Origin: Rhodocytophaga rosea
GTDB taxonomy: Bacteria; Bacteroidota; Bacteroidia; Cytophagales; 172606-1
Assembly: GCF_010119975.1 (NCBI RefSeq)
Contig: NZ_CP048222.1
Location: 6,548,501-6,612,500 of the forward strand
DNA: 64,000 bases
Reading direction: 5' to 3'
Shown: positions 37,931-46,161 of the stretch, piece by piece
How positions within the stretch are numbered: the stretch's first letter is position 1
How the letters are laid out: each line of letters opens with the position of its first letter
Notes under the pieces: generated by a model
The model's input: the letters and a program-made list of their open reading frames with translations, nothing else
Databases searched by the model: none
Told to the model about the DNA's origin: nothing
Translations under genes and position numbers: made by a program

Positions 37931-39079
37931 ATGAAACAAATTATCTTATGGTGCTTCATGCTTTCTTTTTACGTTTCAGGGAATGCACACATACAAACCA
38001 ATGCTGATAGTAAAGGTATTCGTGTGGAATATAACAAGAATGTAGAATTACTGGGCTTTGTCTATTTTGTAGGCTATGAAGGCAAAGAACTGGAAAATGA
38101 AAGTGATCCTGCCAAACGGGAAAAACACATCAAGCAATACGCCTACGGATATCACCTGTATCAGCAGTATAAAAAGTATGAAAACAGTGAGCACGTAAAA
38201 TCAGCTATCAATGCGGCCTTAAAATACGATTTGTGGCTCGACTACATGATTAATCTGCTGATCCAGCTGGATAATTTTCCGAATGCAGCTTTGAGAGAAG
38301 ATATAGTAGTAAATGACTATCTAAAATTTTCGTTGACTAAAGACCCGGTAGATGCCAGAAAGAATGTGACACAGTTTATTGAAGCGCTGAATAAGCTGTA
38401 TATTGAAGTACAGTTTGATGCTTATCTAACCCAAAACATCCAAAAGTACGACAATGCCTTGCAACAAGTCAAAAGCAGGCTTCCTCCAAAAGAATTTATT
38501 CCGGCCATGGAGAAATTTTATGGCAAACAGTTCGATGCCTATACCCTGGTGCCCAGCCTTACGATCCCAGCCAGTATGGGATTTGGGGTAAAATATACCA
38601 GGCAGGGCAAGACCAGTATTTTTAATGTATTCGGCGCTTTTGATCAACAGCAGTTCAACGATGAAACCAATCTGGACATGGGTTTTGGCAACGAACAGCA
38701 AATTATAGAACTCAGCACCCATGAGTTCGGGCATTCCTTTGTAAACCCGGTGATTGCTCAGATCCCAGATACATTCATGACCCAGACCCAAACGCTTTTC
38801 GAACCGATCAAAAACGACATGACCAGACAAGGGTATCCGCAGTGGAAAACCAGTTTGAATGAGCATTTTGTGCGGGCCGGCGAAATCATGATTGCCAGAA
38901 ATATGGGAAATCCCAAAGCGGCTGAGGCTTTACAAAAGCACTATATAGAGAGCCGGAAATTTATCTACCTGCCTGAAATTCTAACCATACTGGAGCCATA
39001 TAACCACCGTAAACATATTTCTTACCAGCAAGCCGTGGGGCAGGCGATGGAGAAACTAAAAAGTAAAGTGAGTAACTGA
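37931..39079 (+). CDS. DUF4932 secreted zinc metallopeptidase-like protein
   Basis: 382 residues. The signal peptide is IILWCFMLSFYVSGNAHIQ. Residues 264-268 (HEFGH in ELSTHEFGHSFVNPV) form a zincin HExxH site; the segment HSFVNP is characteristic of DUF4932. An NEHFVRAGEIMIAR helix downstream probably gives a further Glu ligand. The N-terminal half is helical (KYENSEHVKSAINAALKYDL). It is likely a periplasmic or secreted peptidase of unknown substrate. It lies 102 bases after the AraC gene and 72 before the isomerase, all on the plus strand, so co-transcription is possible. Confidence 0.88.
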   Translation: MKQIILWCFMLSFYVSGNAHIQTNADSKGIRVEYNKNVELLGFVYFVGYEGKELENESDPAKREKHIKQYAYGYHLYQQYKKYENSEHVKSAINAALKYDLWLDYMINLLIQLDNFPNAALREDIVVNDYLKFSLTKDPVDARKNVTQFIEALNKLYIEVQFDAYLTQNIQKYDNALQQVKSRLPPKEFIPAMEKFYGKQFDAYTLVPSLTIPASMGFGVKYTRQGKTSIFNVFGAFDQQQFNDETNLDMGFGNEQQIIELSTHEFGHSFVNPVIAQIPDTFMTQTQTLFEPIKNDMTRQGYPQWKTSLNEHFVRAGEIMIARNMGNPKAAEALQKHYIESRKFIYLPEILTILEPYNHRKHISYQQAVGQAMEKLKSKVSN

Positions 39080-39151
39080 TTTTCTGATTTATAAGCGTAT
39101 TTTGCACCCAAAAATGCACTTGCCACTTCATATTAAACATTTCTCAGACAT

Positions 39152-39967
39152 ATGAATATCCTATTTTTCTGTCCGCATTGGGGGCTGGAACAACTATCCT
39201 TGGAAGATGCTTTCCGGAAGATAAAAGATGCAGGCTATGATGGCGTAGAAATGGCTGTTCCATTTGATGAGCAGAAAAAAGAGGAATTCCTGAAATTATT
39301 AGATACCTATCAACTCTTACTGATTGCCCAGCAATGGTCGGCTGCCGGTGGTACTTTTGCAGAATATAAAGCCTCTTTTGAAAAGCACTTGTATCATTTT
39401 GCAGAAGTAAAACCTTTATTTATTAATTCGCAAACTGGGAAAGATTATTACCCTTTTGAGCAAAACAAGGCGTTGATTGAGCGGGCAGAACAAATTTCTA
39501 AAGAGACAGGTATAAAAATAGTCCATGAAACTCACCGGGGTAAATTCAGTTTTTGTGCGGCCATTACCAGGAAATTTTTAGAAAATATCCCCAGTTTTAC
39601 TCTTGCTGCTGATTTCTCGCACTGGTGCAATGTATCAGAATCTTTTCTGCAAGACCAGAAAGAGACTGTACAAGTTGCCATTGGCCGGTCAGCGCATATT
39701 CATAGTAGGGTGGGGCATACGCAGGCTGCCCAGGTAAGCGACCCCAGAGCACCTGAGTGGCAGGAAGCCGTAGAACATCATTTAGTATGGTGGGATGCTA
39801 TTATAGAGCACCAAAAAAAATCACACAATGCCACTTTTACCATTACGCCGGAATTTGGGCCCTGGCCATATATGCCTGCCTTGCCTTTTACCAGACAACC
39901 CATTACCAGTCAGTGGGAGGTGAACCTGTATATGCGCGATCTGCTAAAAAAGCGGTATGCCAATTAA
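39152..39967 (+). CDS. TIM-barrel sugar isomerase/epimerase family protein
   Basis: 271 residues, no signal peptide. It is a xylose-isomerase-like (AP endonuclease family 2) barrel: AFRKIKDAGYDGVEMAVPFD at strand 2, HETHRGKFSF with a metal-binding Glu/His, LAADFSHWCNV (Asp/His ligands), AHIHSRVGHT and a late Glu in TITPEFGPWPYMP. The ligand set Glu-Asp-His-Glu is complete, so it is probably active on a sugar or hydroxypyruvate-like substrate in the cytoplasm. No neighbour identifies the substrate. A weak hairpin follows. Confidence 0.85.
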   Translation: MNILFFCPHWGLEQLSLEDAFRKIKDAGYDGVEMAVPFDEQKKEEFLKLLDTYQLLLIAQQWSAAGGTFAEYKASFEKHLYHFAEVKPLFINSQTGKDYYPFEQNKALIERAEQISKETGIKIVHETHRGKFSFCAAITRKFLENIPSFTLAADFSHWCNVSESFLQDQKETVQVAIGRSAHIHSRVGHTQAAQVSDPRAPEWQEAVEHHLVWWDAIIEHQKKSHNATFTITPEFGPWPYMPALPFTRQPITSQWEVNLYMRDLLKKRYAN

Positions 39968-39999
39968 GTATAAATATTATTTAAGCTAAACTGATTGCT

Positions 40000-40021
40000 A
40001 AAAATTCCGTACAGAATTTTT
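40000..40021 (+). terminator. Weak hairpin terminator
   Basis: AAAAATTC (40000-40007) and GAATTTTT (40014-40021) with a 6-base loop, 33 bases after the isomerase stop. The stem is AT-rich, so strength is doubtful. Confidence 0.4.
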
Positions 40022-40044
40022 GATTTATTAATTCAGATCTAACT

Positions 40045-40227
40045 ATGACAATCACTACAGATTTTGATATTGGAGATGAAGTGAGAGTAAATAACGGGGA
40101 AAAGGGTAAAATTACTTCTATCCGAATTGTAATACGGGAAGGAAAAACCGGTGGAGATTATAAAATAGAGTATGAAGTAGATCATACTTATATCCGCTAT
40201 AGTTACCAGCTTAACAAAATATATTGA
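40045..40227 (+). CDS. Small beta-rich cytoplasmic protein, unknown function
   Basis: 60 residues. The pattern DIGDEVRVNNGEKGKITSIR followed by YKIEYEVDHTYIRYSYQLNK looks like a single small SH3/KOW-like barrel: Gly-rich turn, short strands, mixed charge. It has coding-type composition and an ATG preceded by an A/T-rich leader. It converges with ackA, the stop codons being only 8 bases apart, with no terminator between. No family recognised. Confidence 0.65.
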   Translation: MTITTDFDIGDEVRVNNGEKGKITSIRIVIREGKTGGDYKIEYEVDHTYIRYSYQLNKIY

Positions 40228-40235
40228 ATAACGCA

Positions 40236-41447
40236 TTAAATAGGCTGGGGATTACTCACCAGATCAAAGCATTGCCGGGCAATTTCCAGTTCTTCATTGG
40301 TAGGAATCACCAGTACTTTTACTCTGGCTTCGGCTGTATTGATTTCACGCATATCCTTGTCTGATGAATTATTTCTGGCTACATCAATAGTAATACCCAG
40401 ATATTCCATCTCCCGGCAGATCAGTTCCCGAATTTTTTTATCGTTTTCTCCTACACCAGCCGTAAATACAATGGCATCCAGGCCGTTGAGTACGGCTGCA
40501 TACGCACCCATGTATTTTTTGATCCGGTAGGCATACATGTCATAGGCTAGCTGGGCATGCATATCACCCAACTCTATGGCTTTCGTAATATCCCGCATAT
40601 CACTGAAACCGGTCAATCCCAGCATACCGCTTTTTTTATTGAGAATGGTATTCACCTCTTTGAGGTCATAGCCAAGCTGGTTTACCAGATAAAAGATCAC
40701 CGACTGGTCTATATCGCCGGAACGGGTACCCATAATGAGGCCATTCATCGGACCTAAACCCATGCTGGTATCCACACATATGCCATTTTTTACAGCCGAC
40801 ATACTGCACCCATTTCCCAGATGAATGGTGATGAGATTTGTATCCTTTTTACTCAGATATGCAATTGCTCTGTCAGCTACATATTTATGACTGGTTCCAT
40901 GAAAACCATAAGCACGGATTCCCAGTTTGGTATAAAATTCTTCGGGAATCGCATATCTGAAAGCTTTGGCAGGCATCGTCTGGTGGAAAGCGGTATCAAA
41001 CACCGCAATCTGGGTAGCCTTTGGGAATATTTGTTCAGCTACTTCAATGCCTAAAAAATTAGATGGATTATGCAGCGGTGCCAGCGGAAATAGTTTTTTA
41101 ATTTCTGCTTTGGTAGCTTCGGTGATTATGGCTGTTTGGGCAAAACTTTCACCTCCATGTACCACTCTATGTCCGACTACCTGAATTTCCTGCGGATTTT
41201 GAATGACACCAATTTTATCATCTGTCAGCAGTTTTACTACCTCTGCCAGGCCAATGCCATGGTCGGGAATAGGTAAGGTAAGCGGAATGACTTCCTGCTG
41301 GTCATCTTTATAAACTTTATGAGTAATCACAGCATCCTCTAGCCCGATTCGTTCTACCAGGCCACTGCACACTACTTTTTCTGCGGGCATGTGAAAAAGC
41401 TGGTATTTAATAGAACTGCTGCCGGAGTTAATTACAAATAGATTCAT
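40236..41447 (-). CDS. ackA: Acetate kinase
   Basis: 403 residues. It starts with MNLFVINSGSSSIKYQLF (the family's N-terminal phosphate motif) and has GHRVVHGGESF, FDTAFHQTMP, AYGFHGTSHKYV (catalytic His/Arg region), LGNGCSMSAV and FTAGVGENDKKIR. It interconverts acetyl phosphate + ADP and acetate + ATP. It is cotranscribed with pta, which ends 23 bases upstream. Confidence 0.97.
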   Translation of the reverse strand: MNLFVINSGSSSIKYQLFHMPAEKVVCSGLVERIGLEDAVITHKVYKDDQQEVIPLTLPIPDHGIGLAEVVKLLTDDKIGVIQNPQEIQVVGHRVVHGGESFAQTAIITEATKAEIKKLFPLAPLHNPSNFLGIEVAEQIFPKATQIAVFDTAFHQTMPAKAFRYAIPEEFYTKLGIRAYGFHGTSHKYVADRAIAYLSKKDTNLITIHLGNGCSMSAVKNGICVDTSMGLGPMNGLIMGTRSGDIDQSVIFYLVNQLGYDLKEVNTILNKKSGMLGLTGFSDMRDITKAIELGDMHAQLAYDMYAYRIKKYMGAYAAVLNGLDAIVFTAGVGENDKKIRELICREMEYLGITIDVARNNSSDKDMREINTAEARVKVLVIPTNEELEIARQCFDLVSNPQPI

Positions 41448-41470
41448 GAATTTTGGTCAATAATTTTAAT

Positions 41471-43561
41471 TTACCCTTGTGCCTGAATAGCTGTAATGAT
41501 TACGGTATTGAAAATGTCGGCTACAGTGCAACCCCGACTCAAGTCATTTACCGGTTTGTTTAACCCTTGTAACATAGGGCCAATGGCTAAAGCGCCAGTT
41601 TCCCGCTGTACCGCTTTATAGGTATTATTTCCAGTATTCAAATCCGGGAAGATGAGTACACTGGCTTGTCCGGCAACTTCGGAACCAGGCAATTTTTGCT
41701 GGCCAACTTCCGGATCAACGGCGGCATCATACTGGATAGGTCCTTCAATCTTTAAATCCGGGCGCTTCTCTTTTACGATCAGGGTCGCCTGGCGCACTTT
41801 CTCTACATCTTCTCCTTGTCCGGAAGTGCCGGAGGAATACGAAAGCATGGCAATACGGGGTTCTATACCAAAACTCAAGCTGCTTTCGGCAGAAGAAATA
41901 GCAATCTCTGCCAGTTCCGAAGCTGTAGGATTAGGATTTACGGCGCAATCACCGAATACCGAAACCCGGTCGGGCAGGCACATAAAGAAAACAGAAGAAA
42001 CGACAGAAATTCCCGGCTTGGTTTTCACAAACTGCAAGGCTGGCCGGATGGTGTGCTGAGTGGTGTGAATGGCACCCGATACCATGCCATCTGCCTGGTT
42101 TTTGTACACCATCATCGTTCCGAAATAGGAAACATCCGTCATCAGGTCACGGGCCATTTCCATGTTTACATTTTTATTCTTCCGCAGCTCATATAAGGTA
42201 TGGACATAATCATCATAACGGTCCGAAGTGGCCGGGTTGATAATCGTAATCTTTGACAAATCGAGGTTCAGGCCCAGGCGGTTTACACTGGCTGTAATTT
42301 CATTTACATCGCCCAGCAGCGTTAAATCAACAATATCCTGGCTCACCAGCCTGGCAGTAGCTTTCAGGATACGGTCTTCGTTGCCTTCAGGTAATACGAT
42401 ATGTTTCCGCTGCCTTCTGGCCCGTTTCACCAGCTGGTACTGAAACATGTGTGGAGTGATTCCCTCTGGTTTGAACGTGATGATTTTTTCATCCAGCGCT
42501 TTTACATCCACGTATTTCTCGAAGGTATTTATGGCAAGCTCTACCTTTTTGGGATTATCCGGAGAAATCCTGGATTGAATAGAACCTATCTGGTTAGTGG
42601 TTAAAAAAGTGCCTACTTCTACGGCAACAATAGGAAGCTGTGTTTGTAAGCCATTGATAAGCCGCATCACCGGTTCTTCAGGCACTAGTCCACCAGTAAG
42701 CACAATGCCAGCAACTTTGGGATAGGAGTTGGAAAGATTAGCTTGCAGGGCAGCAATCACAATGTCTGCCCGGTCGCCTGGGGTAACAATTAAAGTGTTT
42801 TCTTTGATGCGAACCAGAAAATTAGGTACCTGCATGGCTCCGGTTATAAAATTATCTACCTGCCTGGATAGCTGGTCTTCCCCAAATAATAGTTTTCCAC
42901 CTACCCGTTCATAAATTTCCCGCATGGTTGGGCTTTTCAAATCCTGCTGGTCAGGAATGACGGCTGTAATGATCTTTTCGGGCAACTGGGACTGGATCAG
43001 TTGCTTTACATCGTCTGTTTGCTCGGCCTGTACTTTATTGGCAATGGCAATGAGTACCTGAATTTCCTGTGCTTCAAAGTTCTGATAAGCTGTAATAACT
43101 CCATTCACAATCTGCGAAGTCGTTTTACCTTCTCCGGAAATCACAATAGCCACCGGTGCCCCCAGGTTTTTGGCAAAAGAAGCGTTCGCATTAAACTCAT
43201 AGGCTACACCCCCTCCCAGAAAATCACTTCCTTCCACGACAATAAAATCATAGTTCTCTTCAATCTTTTTGTATTTGCTAATGATCGTATCAATGATTTC
43301 GTCTGTATTTCCCTGTTCAGACAGCTTCATTACTTCTTCTCTGGTAAAAGCATATGTGTCAGAGTAGGGAACAGGTAATTCAAAATAATTGAGTACAGTA
43401 TCAATGTGGGAGTCTTTTTTCAGGTGAGGTTCATCGGAAATGATGGGTTTGAAATACCCGATTTTTTGCGCTTTACTCAGCAACATGTTCATCAAACCTA
43501 AAGAAATTAATGATTTTCCAGTATACGGTTCGGTTGCGGCAATGAAAATAGATTTAGTCAT
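41471..43561 (-). CDS. pta: Phosphate acetyltransferase (long form)
   Basis: 696 residues, the long three-domain type. An N-terminal BioD-like P-loop domain (AATEPYTGKSLISLGL, with the Lys-Ser of a P-loop) is followed by a DRTGG domain (about 215-335) and the C-terminal catalytic PTA domain (about 375-696) with ILPEGNEDRILKA, DGMVSGAIHTT, VNPNPTASELAEIAI and SYSSGTSGQGEDVEKV. It converts acetyl-CoA and phosphate to acetyl phosphate, which AckA turns into ATP. With ackA it gives the overflow acetate pathway. The N-terminal domain is thought to be regulatory. Confidence 0.97.
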   Translation of the reverse strand: MTKSIFIAATEPYTGKSLISLGLMNMLLSKAQKIGYFKPIISDEPHLKKDSHIDTVLNYFELPVPYSDTYAFTREEVMKLSEQGNTDEIIDTIISKYKKIEENYDFIVVEGSDFLGGGVAYEFNANASFAKNLGAPVAIVISGEGKTTSQIVNGVITAYQNFEAQEIQVLIAIANKVQAEQTDDVKQLIQSQLPEKIITAVIPDQQDLKSPTMREIYERVGGKLLFGEDQLSRQVDNFITGAMQVPNFLVRIKENTLIVTPGDRADIVIAALQANLSNSYPKVAGIVLTGGLVPEEPVMRLINGLQTQLPIVAVEVGTFLTTNQIGSIQSRISPDNPKKVELAINTFEKYVDVKALDEKIITFKPEGITPHMFQYQLVKRARRQRKHIVLPEGNEDRILKATARLVSQDIVDLTLLGDVNEITASVNRLGLNLDLSKITIINPATSDRYDDYVHTLYELRKNKNVNMEMARDLMTDVSYFGTMMVYKNQADGMVSGAIHTTQHTIRPALQFVKTKPGISVVSSVFFMCLPDRVSVFGDCAVNPNPTASELAEIAISSAESSLSFGIEPRIAMLSYSSGTSGQGEDVEKVRQATLIVKEKRPDLKIEGPIQYDAAVDPEVGQQKLPGSEVAGQASVLIFPDLNTGNNTYKAVQRETGALAIGPMLQGLNKPVNDLSRGCTVADIFNTVIITAIQAQG

Positions 43562-43711
43562 ATAGGTTGGTCAGAGGTCAATAGTTAGTAGTCATGGGTT
43601 AGCAGTTCGCAGCATGATTGGGCAGATGAATAGAAAATTTATACATAATTCCGGAAATCGGTTACAAGTTAACTTCCCAGGGTATGCGGACTGTCGATGA
43701 TGAAGTAATCA

Positions 43712-44644
43712 TCAGTTCCACTTTTCCATTCCTTCTGCTGGTGACCATTTAGATTTTGGCTCAAAATATTGCCAGAGTAAACGGGAAACATTCCGGAGCA
43801 AAACATACCCTTCATTGGTTAATTCCCAGCTTTCATCCTGCTGATTTTTTGTAATGACACAAAATACATAATCTCCCGAAGGTGCATTCACCAGTACTAC
43901 CTCCGACCTGGACTGATTCACTGCGCCTTGTTTGGAGGCAGCTTGTACCGAAGGTGGGATTTGTGAAAGTGCTTCTCCATCCCAGTAAATTCTTGTCAGG
44001 TTGCGGTGCATACGTTCGCTGGCATCCGGGCTCACTGCTTTCCCTTCACGAATGCGTACCAGTAACTCACCCATTTCCCTTGGTGTAGTTTGCCCCCAGC
44101 CATATAGTTGTTGATTCGCCTGCCTGCCGGGTGTACGGGAATTTACCCTGGTATGTTGGAATCCATTGGTTTCAAGCCAGGTATTGATGGCCGTTCCTGT
44201 ACCTGCCAGATACTGGCACCATAAACTTGCTGTATTGTCACTCGTAGTAATCATCAGCATGACAATTTTGCTGAGCGAAATAGATGCACTGTCTTTAAAC
44301 GATCCTAAGATATCTTCCCCGGGATATAATAAAGAATCACGATATACCAATTTTGCATGATAATCCAGCTCTCCTGTTTTGATCTTATTAAATAAGCCGA
44401 TCATAATGGGGATTTTAATCATACTGGCGGTAGGAAACAATGAATCTGCCTGGATAGCAGCTGTTTTTCCGCTTTTGAGGTGACGCACATATATACCAAC
44501 CTCTCCTTTAAAATCTTTCACTATACTATTAAGCTTTTCCTGAAGCTGCCTGTCAGTGCGGCTACCAGGCAGGTTTGGCTGGGCATTGGTTATGGTAAGA
44601 ATATAAAGAAACAGGTTTATAAACAGGAGAACGCTTTTTTTCAT
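43712..44644 (-). CDS. Class A beta-lactamase-like serine hydrolase
   Basis: 310 residues from ATG 44644; a start at 44695 would add 17 residues before the signal peptide (SVLLFINLFLYILTITNAQ). The active-site Ser-Lys is S74-x2-K77 (PTASMIKIP), followed by S136-D137-N138 (the SDN box). The third box is KQG in ASKQGAVNQ rather than KTG. The deacylating Glu usually 30 residues after SDN is not obvious, so beta-lactamase activity is uncertain; a peptidoglycan- or peptide-acting relative is equally possible. It is periplasmic and stands alone. Confidence 0.85.
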   Translation of the reverse strand: MKKSVLLFINLFLYILTITNAQPNLPGSRTDRQLQEKLNSIVKDFKGEVGIYVRHLKSGKTAAIQADSLFPTASMIKIPIMIGLFNKIKTGELDYHAKLVYRDSLLYPGEDILGSFKDSASISLSKIVMLMITTSDNTASLWCQYLAGTGTAINTWLETNGFQHTRVNSRTPGRQANQQLYGWGQTTPREMGELLVRIREGKAVSPDASERMHRNLTRIYWDGEALSQIPPSVQAASKQGAVNQSRSEVVLVNAPSGDYVFCVITKNQQDESWELTNEGYVLLRNVSRLLWQYFEPKSKWSPAEGMEKWN

Positions 44645-44998
44645 GGAAGAAGAATATGCCGGAAAGCTAAAAAAAGATACCTGCCCATTCAACAAATGAG
44701 TATAAAAATTGAAAAGTTCTCACAAGTAGCTTTAATGTATGATAGCGGGGGTAGAAGAATAGTGCAAAAAAAATATTGTATCGATAAGTGATTTTTTATT
44801 TTTTTTAATTTTGGTAAATCTGATATAACGTTTGAATCGTAGGTATTAGTATGATATATATTATAAATTTATTCATGCTAAACAGCAAAAAATAAAACTA
44901 ATTCATTTAAAAAACAGTTAAAATGTTAGTAATAACTCAATAAAGTGTGGTATAATATTTGACAATATGCTACATGGATAAATACAATAATAACTTAT
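44645..44998. other. AT-rich divergent intergenic region
   Basis: 354 bases between the serine hydrolase (minus) and the DUF4136 gene (plus), extremely A/T-rich from 44765 onward. AATATTTG (just before 44965) resembles a -7 box for the plus gene but lacks the initial T and a -33 partner. No gene seen. Confidence 0.45.
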
Positions 44999-45562
44999 AT
45001 GCGAATATTTAAAAATCTTATATTATTGCTGTCAGTGGTCTGGTTAGGCGCCTGTACAGCTTCTTCGGTAGCGGTTCGCTCTGATTACGACCGTTCTGCT
45101 AATTTCAGAGAATATGCTACGTATGCTATTGTTGCTGATAAAGCAAGAAGCAACGATCCGGTACTGGGTAGCCAGTTGAATCAAAAACGCATGGCGCAGG
45201 CATTAGATATAGAAATGAAAGCCCGTGGATATGCATCAGTTTCTGCTGACGAAAATCCTGACTTGTTACTGAGCTTCCAAACAGATGCCAAAGACAAGCA
45301 GTATACAGTGAATAATAATACCTGGGGATACTGGCGCTGGTATGGTACTGGTCCACAAACCCGTCAATATGAAGAAAGCCGTATTATTCTGAATATGGTA
45401 GATGCCAGAACCAAAGAACTGGTTTGGCAAGGATGGGCTGTGGGTCAGTTAAATGAACGTAAAAAAGACCGTGATGCTATCTTTCGTGAGGCTGTATACA
45501 AAATTATGCAGGAATATCCTCACCGGGCGGGCGGTCAAGTAAGTAGAGAAGGTAATCGGTAA
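44999..45562 (+). CDS. DUF4136 lipoprotein
   Basis: 187 residues. It has a lipoprotein signal with the lipobox LGAC (Cys 19). The mature part matches DUF4136: SVAVRSDYDRSANFREYATYAI, then a PDLLLSFQTDAKDKQ strand, an aromatic loop WGYWRWYGTG, and EELVWQGW-type KELVWQGWAVG followed by AIFREAVYKIMQEYP. The family is found at the envelope of many Gram-negative bacteria and has no assigned function. A strong terminator follows directly, so it is a single gene. Confidence 0.9.
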   Translation: MRIFKNLILLLSVVWLGACTASSVAVRSDYDRSANFREYATYAIVADKARSNDPVLGSQLNQKRMAQALDIEMKARGYASVSADENPDLLLSFQTDAKDKQYTVNNNTWGYWRWYGTGPQTRQYEESRIILNMVDARTKELVWQGWAVGQLNERKKDRDAIFREAVYKIMQEYPHRAGGQVSREGNR

Positions 45563-45580
45563 TTTGGAATATACTTAATA

Positions 45581-45607
45581 AAAAAGCAGGCTATTAGCCT
45601 GCTTTTT
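45581..45607 (+). terminator. Intrinsic terminator of the DUF4136 gene
   Basis: AGCAGGCT (45584-45591), loop ATT, AGCCTGCT (45595-45602), then TTTTT. It starts about 20 bases after the stop. Confidence 0.9.
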
Positions 45608-45688
45608 TGTTTTGTGGTCTGTAAGTATGTCGTTGGTTATAAATAATCCTTAAGTGAACCCCATGCATTAAGGTTCTGCCAACTGTCT

Positions 45689-46129
45689 TTATGGCGTATT
45701 CTTTTTAATAAAATATTCTTGTCCATTGTGATATTTCTCACTTAATCTGGGTTCAAGCTTTTGCCAAACTGTGAGGATATTACCATCTTTATTTTTTTGT
45801 AAGCTAAACAAGTTTTCCCCTACCTTGAATTGATCACGTCCAGATTCATCCAGGCTTTGCACAAATTTTACCTGTATCTGATCTTGATCCCCCTCAATTC
45901 GAGTTTTTATTTTTAGTGCCGTTTGTTGCCCGTTTACCTCTAGATTACCCACAAACCCACCTTCTTCCTGAAAAACCTCTAAGCTCCATGTCATACCCAT
46001 CGAATAGCCAGCAATAGCTTTTACAGGTTCTTCTTCATATACATAATTCCCTTCCCAATCTTTTAAGGAAGAACTGCTCTTACAACTTACTAATAGAATA
46101 AGGAGGATGAAGTGGCTTAATATTCTCAT
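45689..46129 (-). CDS. Small lipoprotein, possibly DUF5991
   Basis: 146 residues from the ATG at 46129 (MRILSHFILLILLVSC); eight more in-frame codons to 46153 are probably not used. The lipobox Cys is residue 16. The mature part is a beta-sandwich-like domain (DWEGNYVYEEE, GMTWSLEVFQEEGGFVGNLE, QIQVKFVQSLDESGRDQFKV) that resembles DUF5991, a Bacteroidota lipoprotein family of unknown role. It lies 32 bases downstream of the VWA gene and is probably cotranscribed. Confidence 0.78.
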   Translation of the reverse strand: MRILSHFILLILLVSCKSSSSLKDWEGNYVYEEEPVKAIAGYSMGMTWSLEVFQEEGGFVGNLEVNGQQTALKIKTRIEGDQDQIQVKFVQSLDESGRDQFKVGENLFSLQKNKDGNILTVWQKLEPRLSEKYHNGQEYFIKKNTP

Positions 46130-46161
46130 TTTAAGGGCTGGCAATGATCCCAATATATAAA

